Assembly: GCF_007004725.1 (NCBI RefSeq)
Contig: NZ_ML660167.1
Span: 1-64,000, forward strand
DNA length: 64,000 bases
Direction: 5' to 3'
DNA from: Aliikangiella coralliicola
Lineage (GTDB): Bacteria > Pseudomonadota > Gammaproteobacteria > Enterobacterales > Kangiellaceae
Shown here piece by piece: positions 20,124 through 28,733 of the stretch. The notes under the pieces were generated by a model. It did not search any database and had not been told where the DNA came from. It saw only the letters and a list, made by a program, of their open reading frames with translations. The position numbers and the translations under genes were made by a program. The first letter of the stretch is position 1. Every line of letters begins with the position of its first letter.

Positions 20124-20548
20124 TATTCAACTCCTGATTTTATTGATAGTAACCGTTGGCTAAAAAATAATTTTAACTAGAGCTTCTTATCGATAGGCAA
20201 TCCATGCTCAATATAAACGCGCTCAAGTAAAAGGATGAGCGATTACAAAACATGATTAGCTATAACACAAAACGGATTAATCCTATTGTTGAAAAAAAGA
20301 CTAGCCGTCCCGAATGCCCGATTGTCATTTCAGGGTTTTAAATTCAGGATTGTTTAAACGATAAAAATTGCTGTCACTCAACTATATCGGAGTTTGAAAT
20401 GCGGTCTTTAAATTTCGCTTGAGTTGATATTAACGTCATAGTGTTTATACCCAAACAATTTAAAAAATTTTGCCTGGGGTATTGATTCAGCGCTAACTAA
20501 TTGAGTGGTGGAGTTTCTAACAATTAAACCATCTCATTAGTCGCTGAA
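20124..20548. other. Gene-free region
   Basis: These 425 bases separate the calcium-loop gene from the stop of bepA, both on the minus strand. The right part follows bepA and the left part holds the promoter of the calcium-loop gene. No terminator with a clear T-run, small gene or repeat was recognised. Confidence 0.4.
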
Positions 20549-21988
20549 CTAGTGACGTAGACTGCGCTGTCGAATAAATTCGTTGATGCGGTTTAATTGT
20601 GAGTTAAGCCTCGCTCTGGCATAGGGATCTTCAGTATGAACATTCAGCGCTTGTTCAAACTGAATTCTCGCACCAGTTAAATCGCCCATCGCCAGGAGAA
20701 AATTTCCTTCGGTTTCGTAAACTTCAGATTGGTGGCCTGAACCTTCTTGAGCTTCGGCTAATAGTTTCAATAAGTAAGGCGCATATTCGGTCATGTGGAT
20801 ATTAGCCAACAGTAACTCACGACCTTTGACGTAATCGCTTTTGGCCAAATATAACTCGGCTAATGTTTCGACTAGTGCCTGGTTGCCCGGAGATTGAACT
20901 AATAACGATTCAATTAATTTTATTGAATTGGCTGGAGAATTTCTCTCGATATCAAGTTGCGCTAATGCGATGGCATAGCTAGGTTGTTTGGGGGCCGAAA
21001 AACGTAAGCTTTTTAGAATCTTTTCGGCAACGTCGAATTGTTTTGCACGGATCATAAAAACTGCATAGCCGTAGCGCTGTGCGTCTGTTTTAATTTCTCC
21101 GTTCTTGTAGCGGGTTTTCGTTTTATCGACAGTAACCGGATTAATTTTCGCTGTGAGCGCCTTGATTTTTTCTTTCATTAAAAGGTAAACCAGTCGTTCA
21201 TCACGACGTCGACTCGGATATTCTCTGGCTCTCAGTCGGGCATCGGTGATTCTTGAGCGAGACAGTGGATGGGTTCTTAAAAATTCAAAAGCATTAGAGT
21301 AGTATCGAGAATTCTCCTGCATTTTCTCAAAAAAACTGATCGCACCTTTGGTGTCAAATCCTGCTTTATATAATGTAGAAATTCCGATTCGATCAGCTTC
21401 TGCTTCGTTAGAACGAGTGTGATTTATCATTGCCTGTTGCGCAAGTCCCTGAGCCCCCATCAGTGCGCCCATACCGGTCTGTGAACTCTTACTTTGAGAA
21501 GCAATCAAAATGGCAGCGGCAAACGCGGCCAGGGAAGGCAAAGTCAACTGGTTTTGTAGTTCGAGTCTGCGAGCTAAATGGCGTTGGGTAACATGGGCAA
21601 TTTCATGGGAAAGAACAGATGCCAATTCGCTTTCTGTATCAGATTTAGTAATTAGCCCGGTATGAATGCCAATATAACCGCCGGGTAGAGCAAAAGCGTT
21701 AATGGAGTTTTCGCGAACGACAAAAAATGAAAATTGGCGATCCTGCGCGTCAGCGTTATTTTCGACCAGCTTAAATCCAAGATGCTGAATATAATCGTTA
21801 ATCTCCGCGTCATTGACGATCGGCGCTATCGCTCTTATCTGTCGCATGTAGTCGTCGCCAACCGCTTGTTCTTCAACCAGGCTAAAAACTCTGGAAGAGC
21901 TACTGCCGATGTCGGGCAACTCGTTGGCGGCATAAGCTGCGGAAAAGAAGAAACAACTAATAAACGAAAAGATCGCTAATTTATACAA
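20549..21988 (-). CDS. bepA: BepA-type periplasmic metalloprotease with TPR domain
   Basis: BepA (YfgC) is a periplasmic M48 zinc protease and chaperone that assists or removes outer-membrane proteins stalled at the BAM complex. A signal peptide ends after AYA (residue 20). The zinc motif is HEIAH at 128-132, with the third ligand in SNEAEADRIG. The C-terminal half (about 300-479) carries the TPR repeats. Length is 479 residues against 487 in E. coli. It is divergent from a TusA-like gene and perM; perM is also bepA's neighbour in E. coli. Confidence 0.93.
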   Translation of the reverse strand: MYKLAIFSFISCFFFSAAYAANELPDIGSSSSRVFSLVEEQAVGDDYMRQIRAIAPIVNDAEINDYIQHLGFKLVENNADAQDRQFSFFVVRENSINAFALPGGYIGIHTGLITKSDTESELASVLSHEIAHVTQRHLARRLELQNQLTLPSLAAFAAAILIASQSKSSQTGMGALMGAQGLAQQAMINHTRSNEAEADRIGISTLYKAGFDTKGAISFFEKMQENSRYYSNAFEFLRTHPLSRSRITDARLRAREYPSRRRDERLVYLLMKEKIKALTAKINPVTVDKTKTRYKNGEIKTDAQRYGYAVFMIRAKQFDVAEKILKSLRFSAPKQPSYAIALAQLDIERNSPANSIKLIESLLVQSPGNQALVETLAELYLAKSDYVKGRELLLANIHMTEYAPYLLKLLAEAQEGSGHQSEVYETEGNFLLAMGDLTGARIQFEQALNVHTEDPYARARLNSQLNRINEFIRQRSLRH

Positions 21989-22202
21989 TGAATGTTCCTC
22001 AAACTTCGAATCTCAAGTTAATCATTGACTATCAAAAGTTATCATCAATGGTTATCTACTATCAGAATTGCTTACCTGCCTGATTTGATAGCGGTACAAT
22101 CCTATCAATCTGAATTGCTCAGACCGACAAAACTATTGCTTATAGGAACGCTTTGAGTATCATAAGTTCCTTATAACATTATATAAAACCAGTCTAGCAC
22201 TT

Positions 22203-22532
22203 ATGCCCAATTCAGAAAATAGTGATTTTGATGATAATCGTGAAGAAAAAATTGATGTCGGTCGCAATGACGACAATCAACAGCATTTAGATGATGGCAT
22301 TGGGGAGAAACATGACTACAATATCGACGCCACCAATATCAATTGCCCCCTCCCATTGTTGAAAATGAAACAGGCGTTGAACCAGGCTAAGGTTGGTGAA
22401 GTGTTATTTGTGCGTGTGACCGATCCTGTGTCGGAGCGGGATTTTAAGGCATACCTGAAAATGACCAACCACCAGATGAAAATGAAAATTGAAAATAATG
22501 AATATTTATACTGGATCAAAAAAATAGATTAG
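22203..22532 (+). CDS. TusA-family sulfur-carrier-like protein
   Basis: This is a 109-residue protein. The last 72 residues are a TusA/SirA domain with the conserved cysteine in the CPLPLLKMKQAL box, which carries persulfide sulfur in relatives. The first 35 residues are an acidic Asp/Asn-rich extension that the family usually lacks; no later start codon lies before the domain. The stop is 9 bases before perM, indicating an operon. A TusA-like gene between bepA and perM suggests a family member distinct from the tRNA-thiolation TusA. The sulfur acceptor is unknown. Confidence 0.85.
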   Translation: MPNSENSDFDDNREEKIDVGRNDDNQQHLDDGIGEKHDYNIDATNINCPLPLLKMKQALNQAKVGEVLFVRVTDPVSERDFKAYLKMTNHQMKMKIENNEYLYWIKKID

Positions 22533-22541
22533 GGGTATTGA

Positions 22542-23621
22542 ATGACCAAGTTATTTGTACGCTGGTTCAGGAGAAATTTTTCGAATCCTCAATCGGTTAT
22601 TCTGGCAGTGATATTATTATTTCTGTTTTTGGGGCTTTGGTTAATTGGTCCCATTATTATGCCGCTTCTGGTGGCTGTGGTTATCGCCTATCTTCTTGAG
22701 TGGGCTGTTTCGGCTATGCAAAAGTCCGGGTTACCTCGTAACGCCGCTGTGGTACTGGTATTTGTTGGCTTTGTGACGATTAGTCTTACAATTGTTATCG
22801 GAATTATACCTTTGGTGGGGCGGCAGTTAGAGTCTCTGTTCAGCGATTTGCCTTCAATGGCGAGTCGTATCAATTCGATGTTAATGGCGTTACCGGAAAA
22901 ATATCCTGATTATGTTACCAAAGAGCAGTTAGAGGATTTCATTCAGAAGTTAGGTGGTAATTTCGGCAATATCGGCGACGTGCTGGTGTCATTTTCGCTG
23001 GCGTCGTTTAAAAATATTGTATCAGTATTGATTTATATGATTCTGGTCCCTTTATTGGTGTTCTTTTTCCTGAAAGACAAAGACAAAATTCTTACCTGGT
23101 TTTTACGCTGGTTGCCTGACGAGAGGCAGCTATCAACGCGGGTTTGGCAAGAAGTTGACGGCCAAATCGGTGCTTACGCTCGAGGCAAAGTGGTCGAAAT
23201 CTTTATCGTTGGCTTAGTTAGCTACATCAGTTTTGTCTTCTTCGGGCTTAACTATGCTTTGTTATTGGGTGTTTTGGTCGGTTTTTCAGTGCTTATTCCC
23301 TATATTGGCGCGACTATTGTGACGATTCCAGTCGCCCTGGTGGCGCTCATCCAATGGGGCCCAAATGACACTTTCCTTTATTTGATAATTACCTATTTTA
23401 TTATTCAGGCGCTTGACGGCAATGTGTTGGTTCCTTTACTTTTTTCTGAGGCGAATAATTTGCACCCGGTCGCAATTATCGCGGCAGTTTTATTCTTTGG
23501 TGGAATTTGGGGGTTCTGGGGCGTGTTTTTCGCAATACCACTGGCTACACTGGTGGTTGCGGTATTAGATGCCTGGGATGAAGCGAAGTCAGTGCCGGAA
23601 ATACAAAGTCAGGCAAGTTAG
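22542..23621 (+). CDS. perM: PerM/AI-2E family membrane permease
   Basis: This 359-residue inner-membrane protein has about eight hydrophobic helices. The family opening GLWLIGPIIMPLLVAVVIAYLL lies near 28-50, and the late segment GALVGFSVLIPYIGATIVTIPV-type near 245-266 is typical of AI-2E exporters. PerM of E. coli is annotated as a putative permease; some relatives export autoinducer-2 or act as Na+/H+ antiporters, so the substrate is open. It is co-transcribed with the TusA-like gene and stands opposite bepA. Confidence 0.9.
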   Translation: MTKLFVRWFRRNFSNPQSVILAVILLFLFLGLWLIGPIIMPLLVAVVIAYLLEWAVSAMQKSGLPRNAAVVLVFVGFVTISLTIVIGIIPLVGRQLESLFSDLPSMASRINSMLMALPEKYPDYVTKEQLEDFIQKLGGNFGNIGDVLVSFSLASFKNIVSVLIYMILVPLLVFFFLKDKDKILTWFLRWLPDERQLSTRVWQEVDGQIGAYARGKVVEIFIVGLVSYISFVFFGLNYALLLGVLVGFSVLIPYIGATIVTIPVALVALIQWGPNDTFLYLIITYFIIQALDGNVLVPLLFSEANNLHPVAIIAAVLFFGGIWGFWGVFFAIPLATLVVAVLDAWDEAKSVPEIQSQAS

Positions 23622-23802
23622 TTGCCAACCTGGTTTGCAAACCTGGTGAGTGGGAGAAGGGGCTACTCGTGAAATGATAGCCAAACTTCCAGGTCACACC
23701 TGGTGTAGATTGACTATTTTGTGATTTATCTGAGCTGCGACCTTGTTAAGGTCTGAAATCTAAAGTTCAGAAATCTAAAATTCTGAAATCTAAACAGCCT
23801 AG

Positions 23803-24006
23803 CTACTTCTCTTCGTCAGTTTTGACTTTTTTTCTGGGGGGATTGACCCAGATTGTCTTAACAGCGTAAGGAGAAGTCATAGACATTCTTTCTACCTGGT
23901 CGATTTTTTCGGAGTCTTTAACCCAACGATAGCCAGAATTATTGGTTGCGGCACAGCCTGTAAACATTAAACTTGCGAAAACAATTAAAATCTTGGTCTT
24001 TTTCAT
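23803..24006 (-). CDS. Small lipoprotein, unknown
   Basis: This 67-residue protein has a lipoprotein signal: KKTKILIVFASLMFTGC with the lipobox cysteine at 18. The residue after it is Ala, which suggests outer-membrane sorting under the +2 rule. The mature part is only about 50 residues, with a basic C-terminal tail (PPRKKVK) and an acidic end. It is transcribed alone, toward perM. The function is not known. Confidence 0.75.
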   Translation of the reverse strand: MKKTKILIVFASLMFTGCAATNNSGYRWVKDSEKIDQVERMSMTSPYAVKTIWVNPPRKKVKTDEEK

Positions 24007-24321
24007 TCCAAATCTCCCGTATTTTGGTGACTATAAAAACGAGATTACCACTCTCTAAAATTAGGCCATGAAAGACAGGGCGGACAAGTTGAAAAAAGTT
24101 GAATCGATGCCTATTTGAAAAATGATATAAAAAAATATTTTTTAATTATAATCGCGCATTAAACTAACTCGCCAACAATTGCATTCTGAAATTAAGTTGT
24201 GAGGCATTATTTCTAAGTAAGGTAGTTGGAGGAAAGCACCATTTTCGGAGGAAGAGGAGAAGCGGCCGAGTGTGGTTTAGAGACTCGGCCTAACTTAGCA
24301 AGTTGATTAATTGATATTGAT
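24007..24321. other. Short gene-free region with a strong hairpin
   Basis: These 315 bases separate phoH from the small lipoprotein gene, both on the minus strand. They contain the hairpin at 24264-24290 and otherwise AT-rich sequence that would carry the lipoprotein promoter. Confidence 0.4.
24264..24290 (-). terminator. Possible terminator after phoH
   Basis: GGCCGAGT pairs perfectly with ACTCGGCC across an 11-base loop, about 30 bases after the phoH stop. There is no T-run on the minus strand, so it may be only a 3'-end stabilising hairpin. Confidence 0.4.
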
Positions 24322-25737
24322 TTACAAGTTCTCTGAGGCAAAATCTGCGAGGCGAGATCTTTCTCCTCTAATTAACTTAATATGACCGCCGTATTTCCAA
24401 TTTTTGAAATGATCCACCACATAACTGATCCCTGAACTGGTTTCCGTTAAATAAGGTGTATCGATTTGCGCGACATTACCGAGGCAGACGACTTTGGTAC
24501 CTGGCCCTGCGCGGGTTATCAGCGTTTTCATCTGTTTGGGCGTCAGGTTTTGTGCTTCGTCAATAATGACAAATTTATTGATGAAAGTTCGACCGCGCAT
24601 AAAGTTGAGCGATCTGACTTTTAACCATTTTTGTAAGATGTCCTGTGTGGCCTGTCTTCCCCAGTCGTCGTTTGACTGAGACGGAGAAAGGACTTCAAGG
24701 TTATCAGTAAACGCGCCCATCCAGGGATTCATTTTTTCTTCTTCCGTTCCTGGTAAAAAGCCGATATCTTCGCCAACTGGTACAGTCACCCGAGTAACAA
24801 TAATTTCATTGTACAGCTTACTTTCAATGGTTTGCTCCAGCGCGGCGGCAAGGGCTAACAATGTTTTTCCGGTACCGGCGGGGCCCTGAAGTGTGACAAA
24901 ATCAATTTCCGGATCCATTAGCAAATTCAGCGCAAAACTTTGCTCGATATTTCTTGCCGTGACTCCCCAGACATCGTTAGCCTGCGAGCTGTGATCCTTA
25001 GCGAGTTCTATCGTGGCTTCGTCGCCGTTGGTTTCTCTAACGATAGCAGAAAATTCGGAGCCATCTTCCATGTACACAAACTGGTTAACCACCCAATGTT
25101 TTACTAAAGGGCCTGAAATACGGTAGAAGGTTCGACCTTCTTCCTTCCAGGACTTCATTTCTTTGTCATGGGATTCCCAGAAATCATTGGGTAGGACGCT
25201 CTGCCCGGTAAAAAGAGATTCGAGGTCGTCCAAAACCTGGTCATTAAAGTAATCTTCAGCGTGAACGCCCAATATTTTGGCTTTGATCCTCAAGTTGATG
25301 TCTTTCGAAATCAAAGTAACCAGTTTATCTTTATTATCACGCTGTAGTGTGTGGGCAATACTCACAATCGTATTGTCGACCTTGCTTGTTGCCAGGCCGG
25401 TTGGAAAATTTGAAGCGTCGATTTCCGATGTTTGGAAAAATAATAAACCATCAGTTCTTTCTTCCTTCGGCAGGTAAGGGGAGTTGCCTAAGGGTAGTCC
25501 TTTATTGATTTCATCTTCGCTAGCCGACTCCATTAATTGATCAAAGTATCGACTCACCTGACGGGCATTACGCGCGACTTCTGACATGCCTTTTTTACCG
25601 TTGTCGAGCTCTTCAAGGACAACCATCGGAAGGTAGACGTTATGCTCTGCAAAGCGAAAGATTGATGTGGGGTCATGTAGCAACACGTTAGTGTCTAACA
25701 CGAATAAACGAGAACCAGAAAACTTAAGTCTTGGCAT
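24322..25737 (-). CDS. PhoH-family ATPase with N-terminal PIN domain
   Basis: This 471-residue protein has two domains. The PIN RNase-like domain (about 10-160) begins FVLDTNVLLHD with the first catalytic aspartate D15, followed by the other acidic positions. The PhoH ATPase domain (about 250-465) has Walker A LQGPAGTGKT and Walker B FVIIDEAQN. PIN-PhoH (PhoH2) proteins of mycobacteria have RNA helicase and RNase activity, so a role in RNA decay is likely but inferred. The gene lies between bcp and the lipoprotein gene, an insertion relative to the E. coli gene order. Confidence 0.92.
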   Translation of the reverse strand: MPRLKFSGSRLFVLDTNVLLHDPTSIFRFAEHNVYLPMVVLEELDNGKKGMSEVARNARQVSRYFDQLMESASEDEINKGLPLGNSPYLPKEERTDGLLFFQTSEIDASNFPTGLATSKVDNTIVSIAHTLQRDNKDKLVTLISKDINLRIKAKILGVHAEDYFNDQVLDDLESLFTGQSVLPNDFWESHDKEMKSWKEEGRTFYRISGPLVKHWVVNQFVYMEDGSEFSAIVRETNGDEATIELAKDHSSQANDVWGVTARNIEQSFALNLLMDPEIDFVTLQGPAGTGKTLLALAAALEQTIESKLYNEIIVTRVTVPVGEDIGFLPGTEEEKMNPWMGAFTDNLEVLSPSQSNDDWGRQATQDILQKWLKVRSLNFMRGRTFINKFVIIDEAQNLTPKQMKTLITRAGPGTKVVCLGNVAQIDTPYLTETSSGISYVVDHFKNWKYGGHIKLIRGERSRLADFASENL

Positions 25738-25839
25738 TATTGATTCCTTATTGAATAAGGTATGTAACAGCGAAGATTAATATCATCGCCTTTTACATTG
25801 ACCTTTTAACAGAGTTAACAGGACCAGTGTCAGTAAACC

Positions 25840-26298
25840 CTAAAGCTGTTTAACCGCCTCCAGTACCTCATCAACATGGCCTTTTACTCGAACTTTCCTC
25901 CATTCATTAGTTAATTTACCTTTTTTATTGAACAAAAACGTACTTCGTTCAACGCCCATAAACTCTTTACCGTACATTTTTTTTAACTTTATCACTTCAA
26001 ATGCGTTGCATAATTCTTCGTCTGGATCAGACAGTAGATCAAATGGAAATTCCTGTTTTTCTTTGAAACGCTCGTGAGATTTAATCGAATCTCTGGACAC
26101 ACCGAGAATAATGCAATCAAGTTTTTTGAAAGCTTTAATATTATCTCGAAAATCCTGTCCTTCAGTGGTACAGCCAGGAGTGCTGTCTTTGGGGTAAAAG
26201 TAGACAACGACGTTATCGCCTTTTAGTTTTGCCAGGTTAATGGTTTGCTCGCCAGTGGCTGCTAAATCAATATTGGGTAATTTATCGCCAATTTTCAT
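25840..26298 (-). CDS. bcp: Thiol peroxidase Bcp (peroxiredoxin Q type)
   Basis: Bcp reduces hydrogen and organic peroxides using thioredoxin. The 152-residue protein has the peroxidatic cysteine in STPGCTTEGQDFRD. Many Bcp enzymes have a resolving cysteine five residues later (PGCTxxxCxxRD); here that position is Gln, so this is a one-cysteine type or uses another cysteine (in LDCIILG or ELCNAF). The rest, VYFYPKDSTPGC and GVERSTFLF, is standard. It follows gcvR on the same strand after 33 bases, as in E. coli, and the two are probably co-transcribed. Confidence 0.93.
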   Translation of the reverse strand: MKIGDKLPNIDLAATGEQTINLAKLKGDNVVVYFYPKDSTPGCTTEGQDFRDNIKAFKKLDCIILGVSRDSIKSHERFKEKQEFPFDLLSDPDEELCNAFEVIKLKKMYGKEFMGVERSTFLFNKKGKLTNEWRKVRVKGHVDEVLEAVKQL

Positions 26299-26331
26299 GG
26301 GCTGAATAATTCCTTATAAAGTTAGTATAGA

Positions 26332-26859
26332 TTATTGTGCGATGGGTTCCATATTTCCGTCTAAATTGGTTTTAGCACAGAATTTATTAAACCTTTCGCG
26401 AATTTCTGAAACGGAACTCCCTGAAGGAATACCGACGGTGAGTTTAATTGATCCAATCATTGCACCTGTCTGCACGGCAGGGTAGGTATTACAACTCATT
26501 TCTTGAATTTCGATTTTTTGATCAGCAAAAAAATTGGTTAGATCTTTACTGATCCCAGGGTAATCGAGCGCGATTACTTTGACGCGGTAGGGTAATTCTT
26601 TCCTCGGTTCGGTTGGACCGGTTCGTTGCATCATGGTGGTCATTCCCAGTGATGATGCTTTGTTCGGTAGTATATGCTCAAGTTTGGCAAGTGCATTCCA
26701 TTCGCCTTTAGCCATTAATACTAAACTGAAGGTGTTACCCATGGCTTTCATTTTACTTTCTGTGATGTTGCAACCACAGTCAGTTACTAGTGAGATAATT
26801 TCGTGGGCGATTCCCGGGCGGTCGGGTGCAATTGCAGAGATAACGAGCTGGCTTGACAT
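26332..26859 (-). CDS. gcvR: GcvR-like ACT-domain regulator
   Basis: This is a protein of 175 residues from the ATG at 26859, which has AGGAAG ideally placed. A longer frame to 26955 has no such site. Two ACT domains are visible: residues 1-80 (VISAIAPDRPGIAHEIISLV) and about 92-170 (VKVIALDYPGISKDLTNFF), each with the ligand-binding D-x-P-G-I turn. E. coli GcvR binds glycine and inhibits the activator GcvA, repressing the glycine cleavage operon. No gcv genes are in the window. The gcvR-bcp order is conserved. Confidence 0.88.
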   Translation of the reverse strand: MSSQLVISAIAPDRPGIAHEIISLVTDCGCNITESKMKAMGNTFSLVLMAKGEWNALAKLEHILPNKASSLGMTTMMQRTGPTEPRKELPYRVKVIALDYPGISKDLTNFFADQKIEIQEMSCNTYPAVQTGAMIGSIKLTVGIPSGSSVSEIRERFNKFCAKTNLDGNMEPIAQ

Positions 26860-27055
26860 ATACTTCCTGGTAGAGTCCTGTGTTTGAACTGATGTTATTT
26901 TCCTTGAGTATAAGAGGTTTATCGCCAATAGTGAATAAGATTTGCCAGCCCGCAAAACCTTGAACTGAAATTGCGGACTGAGTGGCTAAAAACTATGCAG
27001 AGGTGCTCAAAAAACACTCTGATTTGATTGAAAAACAAACAAGTGTTATTAAAAA

Positions 27056-28501
27056 TTAAACAATTTCGCCAATTTTTAAGATCTTTAAAGCATTAGTTCC
27101 GCCAAGGATCCCCATGTGGTCTCCTTTGGTTAATAAAATCAGATCGCCTTCTTTAACGACGCCTCGCTTCATTAATTCATCTGCAGCAAGTCGATTAACA
27201 TCGTGGCGAGCTAGCACTGTTGGGTCAAAACTGATCGCTTCCACACCTCTAAATAGCGCCATTCTTCGTTTTGTTGATTCAAGACGGGTCAACGCGTAAA
27301 TAGGCATTCCACTACGAATACGAGACATTAGCAACGGAGTAGAACCTGACTCGGTTAAGCAAACAATCGCTTTAATATCAGGCAGATGGTTGGCGGCGTA
27401 CATCGAAGCCATTGCGATGGTTTCATCAATATTTTTCCACTGCAGCTCGACTCGATGGCCGGATATTTGCGTCGACTTTTGTTTTTCCGCACCTAGACAC
27501 ACCCGCGACATTGCTTCAACGACTCGAATAGGGTGTTCGCCGGTTGCTGTTTCTGCTGACAACATGACGGCATCGGTTCCATCAAGAACGGCATTGGCGA
27601 CGTCAAAAACTTCAGCTCGAGTAGGAATGGCATTGGTGATCATCGATTCCATCATTTGGGTGGCGGTGATAACTGCGCGATCCTGGGCGCGAGCGCGTTG
27701 AATAATCTTTTTCTGTACACCAATTAATTCAGCATCGCCGATTTCTACCCCAAGATCACCCCTGGCTACCATCACAGCCGCTGATGCTTGAATGATTTCG
27801 TCAAGCAAGTTGTCATCGGAGACAGTCTCAGCCCTTTCAATTTTTGCGACCATGCCTGCTTCGGAGCCCGCGGCGCGAGTCAGTTTTTTGGCGAAACGAA
27901 TATCTTCTGCCGTTCTTGGAAAGGAGACGGCAAGATAATCGACACCAATTTTTGCCGCTGTTTTAATATCTTCCATATCTTTATTTGTCAACGCAGACGC
28001 GGAAAGACCGCCGCCTCTTAAATTAATGCCCTTATTATTGGAGATTTCGCCGCCGATAATGACTTCTGTGATGACTTTATTGCCGTCAATGTTTTTGATT
28101 TCTAGCTCGATACGCCCATCATCGAGTAAAAGTTCGTCGCCAATTTTGCAATCCTTGGGTAATTCTTTGTAATCAATACCAACCTGATTCTCATCACCGG
28201 CAGTTTTATCAAGATCGGCATCCAGGATAAAACTATCACCTTGATTTATAATAACTTTATTGTTCTTGAACTTAGCGATGCGAATTTTGGGGCCTTGCAG
28301 GTCACCAAGAATTGCAATGTTCAAGTCGAGATCTGCCGCAACTTTTCGAACCATTTTGGCTCGATTTATGTGGTCATCGGCTGTCCCGTGAGAAAAATTC
28401 ATTCTTACGACATTGGCGCCAGCCTTAAAAAGGTCGGTTAATGCTTCCTCATTATCGGTAGCCGGGCCTAAGGTAGTAACAATTTTCGTGCGACGTATCA
28501 A
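27056..28501 (-). CDS. pyk: Pyruvate kinase
   Basis: This enzyme converts phosphoenolpyruvate and ADP to pyruvate and ATP in glycolysis. It opens with [14 protein letters not shown], has the NFSHG substrate segment, the B-domain, the active-site lysine strand MVAKIERAE, and the signature region around [13 protein letters not shown]. Its length of 481 residues and its opening resemble E. coli PykA (480). I chose the TTG at 28501 because GGAG lies six bases upstream of it; the frame reaches a TTG four codons earlier that overlaps this site. htpG diverges from it. Confidence 0.95.
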   Translation of the reverse strand: MIRRTKIVTTLGPATDNEEALTDLFKAGANVVRMNFSHGTADDHINRAKMVRKVAADLDLNIAILGDLQGPKIRIAKFKNNKVIINQGDSFILDADLDKTAGDENQVGIDYKELPKDCKIGDELLLDDGRIELEIKNIDGNKVITEVIIGGEISNNKGINLRGGGLSASALTNKDMEDIKTAAKIGVDYLAVSFPRTAEDIRFAKKLTRAAGSEAGMVAKIERAETVSDDNLLDEIIQASAAVMVARGDLGVEIGDAELIGVQKKIIQRARAQDRAVITATQMMESMITNAIPTRAEVFDVANAVLDGTDAVMLSAETATGEHPIRVVEAMSRVCLGAEKQKSTQISGHRVELQWKNIDETIAMASMYAANHLPDIKAIVCLTESGSTPLLMSRIRSGMPIYALTRLESTKRRMALFRGVEAISFDPTVLARHDVNRLAADELMKRGVVKEGDLILLTKGDHMGILGGTNALKILKIGEIV

Positions 28502-28656
28502 AGTAAACTCCAAAATACAAAATGGTTGGTGGTATTGAATACCGATTTGATTATTTTTTGTGTCAAGTTAGTCAAGCTGGTTATCTACCTTGGCGATTCA
28601 ATAGAAGATAATCAAGTAGCAAGGGTAGAATTCTTTTTATTTTTACGAATTTTAAC

Positions 28657-28684
28657 CTTGAAAACCCCTCGATGTAACCCAATA
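28657..28684 (+). promoter_or_regulatory. Sigma-32-like heat-shock promoter of htpG
   Basis: CTTGAAA at 28657-28663 is an exact match to the heat-shock -35 element. After 14 bases CCCAATA (28678-28684) resembles the CCCCATNT -10 element. It lies about 50 bases before the htpG start, a normal distance, upstream of a classic heat-shock chaperone gene. Confidence 0.7.
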
Positions 28685-28733
28685 GTTAGGCCAATAGGTA
28701 ATTTAACTAACAACCAGTCATAGGAACCAAGCA

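Noticed and set aside
23689-23703. Terminator after perM (CCAGGT / ACCTGG)
   Set aside because: A three-base loop with no T-run; too weak to call.
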